DNA of 64,000 nt from Laspinema sp. D2d (GTDB lineage: Bacteria; Cyanobacteriota; Cyanobacteriia; Cyanobacteriales; Laspinemataceae): contig NZ_JAMXFC010000003.1 in the NCBI RefSeq assembly GCF_025370755.1, positions 124,001 to 188,000 on the forward strand. Direction: 5' to 3'. A model generated the notes under the pieces. It did not search any database and had not been told where the DNA came from. It saw only the letters and a program-made list of their open reading frames with translations. Shown here piece after piece: positions 61,176 through 64,000 of the stretch. The first letter of the stretch is position 1; each line of letters starts with the position of its first letter. The translations under genes were made by a program, and so were the position numbers.

Positions 61176-63293
61176 TTAGAACAGGAATATGTCATTCCGG
61201 GTAATCGCACCACTGCTGACGACCGCAATAGTTACGATTTCATCGGGATTGTTCCGATCACTCGGGGCCGCACCATTTTTATCCCAGAGCAAGAATCCGC
61301 CTTGATCTTGGGCGTCGAAGATGATCGCCGAAGTGGTACCAGTGCCACTGATCAAGTTCTCGAAGCTACCCGTGTAGGTGGTGGTTTTATTGGTAGAGAA
61401 GAAGTCGATGTTGGTCCGGAGTCCAGCGATCGCCTCAGAGTCTAAAGCATAGCCTGTGAGGTTGAGGTAGATTTTATCTCGACCACTCTCGAAGCTGGTG
61501 ATAGTATCACCCGGTGTTGGAGTTCCGGCGCTAACGTTGCCGCTATCATCACTGGTGACCCCATCACGGGCATCTGCGATACTGCCGAATAGGAAGGCAT
61601 CGGCTGCACCACCGGTTCCAATCAGGCTGTCTGCACCCCAGAACCCTTCCAGAGTATCCAAGCCGGGAGTATCTGCCCGGAGGGTATCTGCTTCGTCACT
61701 ACCCGTGAGGAAGTCATTACCAGTACCGCCCATCAGGGTATCATCAGCGCTACCAGCAACCAGCACGTTATCGCCGGAGACTGCCATGAGCAGATTTCCA
61801 CCACCACCATCCTTGGCGTAGAGGGAGTCATTGCCTTCACCACCGATCAGGGTATTGTTTGCGCCACCCTCTCCCAGGATCAGGGTATCGCTACCTTTGT
61901 CGCCAGATAGATAAGAATCTATTCCCGATGAAGCGATGGAATCGTTATCTTGACCACCGTACAGACTTACGGCTTCGGCTGTACCGACCAGAGAGTCGTT
62001 TCCTTGGTTACCAAAGCCAACGCTAGAGGCCCCACCGAGGGATAACAGGTCCAGATTGTTCCCGGCGATCGTGTCGTTGTCTTCGATGTTGCCACCAATC
62101 AAGGTATCGCGAATGCCGGTACTCAGGAGAGTATCGTTGCCTTTATCTCCATACAGGAGGTTAGTGCCGCCACCCAGGGTTGTGTCACCCGTGACCAGGG
62201 AGATACCGGAAACCACGGTGTCATTATCTTGTCCACCATATAAGGTGCTGCGAGTGAACCCGTAGGTTTCTAAATAGTCTACGCCAGTATTACCGAACAC
62301 TAGGACTTGGCTACCTCGGTTGAAGAGGGAATCATCCCCCTCAGCCCCGATCATGGTCTGACGTCCGCGATCGCCCCCGGAGGAGTAGATGTAATCGCTC
62401 CCGGTTCCGCCGTTTAACCAGTTGTTACGAGGGTATCCTGCGAGTGCGCGTTGCGCCCCTTCTACAGTGTTGACTCCATCTTCCTCTAACCCGAGCTCTA
62501 GGGGAGCATCTTTACTAAGCATGAACAGGGAGTCGTTTCCTTCGCCCCCGAATAGGCTGTCGCGATCGCCGATCCCAAAGATGACGTCGTTGCCTTTGTC
62601 ACCGCTGAGATAGTTGCGCCCAGGGTTTCTGGGAACGGCAACGCCGTCTTCTACAACGACGCCCACTCCTAAGCCTGCTGTTGCACCTGCGCCCGATCCA
62701 CCGCCAAATAAGAACGGAGGAACGAAGCCAATGCCACCAATGGTATCCGGAACGAAGGCCGCACCTCCACCCCCGGAACCTGAGCCACTACCGGCTATTT
62801 CAATAACCTGGATGGTATCGTCACCGATACCACCGTAGAGGGTATCCGCACCTAAGCCGGAGCCACTGATGAAGTCATCTCCGCCGTTTCCAAAGGCGAG
62901 GTTGCCCCCAAGACCGTTACCAAAGTTGAAAATATCATCGCTGTCTTCTACCCGGTTTTCGGATTGGTTGTTGGTGCCACCGTAAACCGTGTCGCGACCT
63001 AAGCTGCCTCGGGCTTCATAGCGATCTTGCCCTAAGTCACCAAAGAAGACGCTTCCGCCCCCTTTGCTCACCAAAAAGTCATCGTCTTGACCCCCATAAA
63101 GGGTGTCTCCTGATGTGCTTGAGGTCAGGGAATCATTTTCTGTATTCCCAAAAATTAAACTCCCACCGACGGTATCGGTGGTAATAAAATCACTTCCCGT
63201 TAGGCCCACAACCGTATCTGCGCCTAGGCCAAACGAAAATAAATCTAGGGTATCGTTCGGATTTACCGGGTTTGTATCGAGTATTCTAACCAT
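61176..63293 (-). CDS. RTX-type calcium-binding repeat protein, type I secretion substrate
   Basis: This 705-residue protein is acidic, rich in Gly, Asp, Asn and Ser, without cysteine-rich parts, and has no N-terminal signal peptide. From about residue 25 to 560 it is built from more than twenty nonapeptide-like repeats of the GGxGxDxL type and close variants (LYGGQDDDFL, GDKGNDVI, GGEGNDSL, GNTENDSL), which fold as calcium-binding beta rolls. A Gly/Ser loop near 165-200 and a non-repeat C-terminal domain (about 590-705) end in AITRNDIFLF, like C-terminal type I signals. The likely exporter is the operon at 46.2-52.2 kb. Resemblance to oscillin, the Ca-binding surface glycoprotein of gliding cyanobacteria, is by type, not by proven homology. 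AGGAG lies about twelve bases before the ATG. Confidence 0.88.
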   Translation of the reverse strand: MVRILDTNPVNPNDTLDLFSFGLGADTVVGLTGSDFITTDTVGGSLIFGNTENDSLTSSTSGDTLYGGQDDDFLVSKGGGSVFFGDLGQDRYEARGSLGRDTVYGGTNNQSENRVEDSDDIFNFGNGLGGNLAFGNGGDDFISGSGLGADTLYGGIGDDTIQVIEIAGSGSGSGGGGAAFVPDTIGGIGFVPPFLFGGGSGAGATAGLGVGVVVEDGVAVPRNPGRNYLSGDKGNDVIFGIGDRDSLFGGEGNDSLFMLSKDAPLELGLEEDGVNTVEGAQRALAGYPRNNWLNGGTGSDYIYSSGGDRGRQTMIGAEGDDSLFNRGSQVLVFGNTGVDYLETYGFTRSTLYGGQDNDTVVSGISLVTGDTTLGGGTNLLYGDKGNDTLLSTGIRDTLIGGNIEDNDTIAGNNLDLLSLGGASSVGFGNQGNDSLVGTAEAVSLYGGQDNDSIASSGIDSYLSGDKGSDTLILGEGGANNTLIGGEGNDSLYAKDGGGGNLLMAVSGDNVLVAGSADDTLMGGTGNDFLTGSDEADTLRADTPGLDTLEGFWGADSLIGTGGAADAFLFGSIADARDGVTSDDSGNVSAGTPTPGDTITSFESGRDKIYLNLTGYALDSEAIAGLRTNIDFFSTNKTTTYTGSFENLISGTGTTSAIIFDAQDQGGFLLWDKNGAAPSDRNNPDEIVTIAVVSSGAITRNDIFLF

Positions 63294-63869
63294 TCAGTTT
63301 CTCACTCCTCATCTGTTTCGTGTCGTCCTTGTCAAGTCTGCTCAGGCAGCTAACCTAGGAAACCCTTGACTTCGGTTGAGTCGTCTGGACTTTCTGTCAG
63401 CAGCAAGTCTAGCCCAATTGGGTGCTAATGTCTAGTCTGGCAAGATGGCAAAATTTTAGCTGTTCCAACTGTGACTGATTAGCATGGCTCATTGATTTTA
63501 GCTTGACAATGCTGGGGTGCACGACTATGATACCAATCCGAGAGTTCCCTTTCCAGAAATGGCTCAAAATGCTTACCCAGGCAGCTCTTATTCCTCTATT
63601 CTGTGTTTTCTTTTTCAGACCCGGCAGATCGCGGGAAAGTTTATTAAATAGGGGGCCAGTGGGCCCTCTTTAAATCGGGGGAACCCAGTAACAATCATCC
63701 TTGTGACCTGCAATCATCGGGTTAAACGAGGTAGAGAGGATTCAGGGACTGCTCAGGGCGGGAACTTGGGGTCCCAGAGGCGATCGCCTCTTTTGTCCCT
63801 ACACTATCCAAGCTGGACAGATCACCACGGCTCCTAGGGGCCATTCCCTGCGCTTGATTTAGAGACCCG
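63294..63869 (-). promoter_or_regulatory. Upstream region of the RTX gene
   Basis: This is a gene-free stretch upstream of the RTX start. It holds the AGGAG ribosome site (near 63307) and must contain the promoter, but no clear -10/-35 pair is visible. No ORF or RNA gene is recognised. Confidence 0.4.
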
Positions 63870-63930
63870 AAATCTCTTGTCTCTACATTATTGATTAAAT
63901 AGGCCCAAAATCTCGGGTCTCTACATTATT
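63870..63930. repeat. Two 23-base direct repeats
   Basis: AAATCTCTTGTCTCTACATTATT (63870-63892, written here as one unit of 23 split by position) recurs at 63908-63930 with only the two bases TT changed to GG, at a 38-base period. It lies about 600 bases upstream of the RTX start; function unknown. Confidence 0.55.
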
Positions 63931-64000
63931 CCTTCAAACGGATGAGTTAACCGGGCCTACAATTTTTCCTCTCTACTCAGATTTTGAAAGAACCCACAGA

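Noticed and set aside
61498-62838. Plus-strand open frames across the RTX gene
   Set aside because: They are shadows of the repetitive RTX sequence: Pro/Ser-rich products with no start signals.

Overview
The window looks like the chromosome of a filamentous, non-heterocystous (Oscillatoriales-type) cyanobacterium. The evidence is the very dense HIP1 octamer GCGATCGC throughout, the circadian/phycobilisome regulator RpaA, the chlorophyll and phytol biosynthesis enzyme ChlP, an SLH-domain porin, hormogonium-polysaccharide (hps) genes, and CHASE/PAS cyclases of cyanobacterial type. No rRNA, tRNA, CRISPR array, transposase or phage gene was found.

Layout. 1-3.4 kb: end of an ABC-2 permease, LarE, a PsiE-like membrane protein, and a methyl-accepting chemotaxis protein. 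3.6-6.7 kb: hybrid cluster protein Hcp, divergent from a cysteine-free Crp/Fnr (Dnr/HcpR-like) regulator, with a perfect 16-bp palindrome in front of hcp. An exact TTGAT-N4-ATCAA box lies downstream, beside a strongly foldable non-coding stretch. 7.1-10 kb: a HTH-STAND (NB-ARC) ATPase followed by a zinc-ribbon Ser/Thr kinase. 10.9-21.5 kb: HEAT-repeat protein, SLH porin, LysR regulator, TrpD2-like protein, MobA, RpaA, ChlP, YidD with a Cys-rich tail, and a small secreted protein. 22.7-27.7 kb: response-regulator/PAS/adenylate cyclase, then an orphan peptide-type binding protein and permease.

28-43 kb is an envelope-polysaccharide region. It holds a TPR protein, the four-gene run hpsP-hpsO-hpsN-hpsL, GlmM, two more glycosyltransferases, and dTDP-rhamnose genes rmlA, rmlD and rmlC with an MFS transporter inserted. 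A decayed 3' fragment of a second rmlD sits just upstream of rmlA.

43-63.3 kb is the most interesting part. A CHASE-histidine kinase-receiver-adenylate cyclase converges on a type I secretion operon: parvulin-like PPIase, then an ABC exporter with a dead C39 domain and a cNMP-like domain, then an HlyD adaptor with an unusually long coiled coil. Next come a 1579-residue fusion (FkbM methyltransferase, class I methyltransferase, FkbM methyltransferase, GT11-like and OGT/SPINDLY-like glycosyltransferases), a divergent cluster of two paralogous GT-A-like proteins flanking a methyltransferase-glycosyltransferase fusion, and finally a 705-residue signal-less RTX-type Ca-binding repeat protein. The inferred unit is a secreted Ca-binding surface protein (compare oscillin of gliding cyanobacteria), its exporter, and enzymes that could glycosylate and methylate it or an associated surface glycan. 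That link is inference from gene neighbourhood and domain content.

Intergenic regions carry a dispersed paired repeat built on AGAAACCCGGTTTCT and C-rich low-complexity spacers between co-oriented genes.
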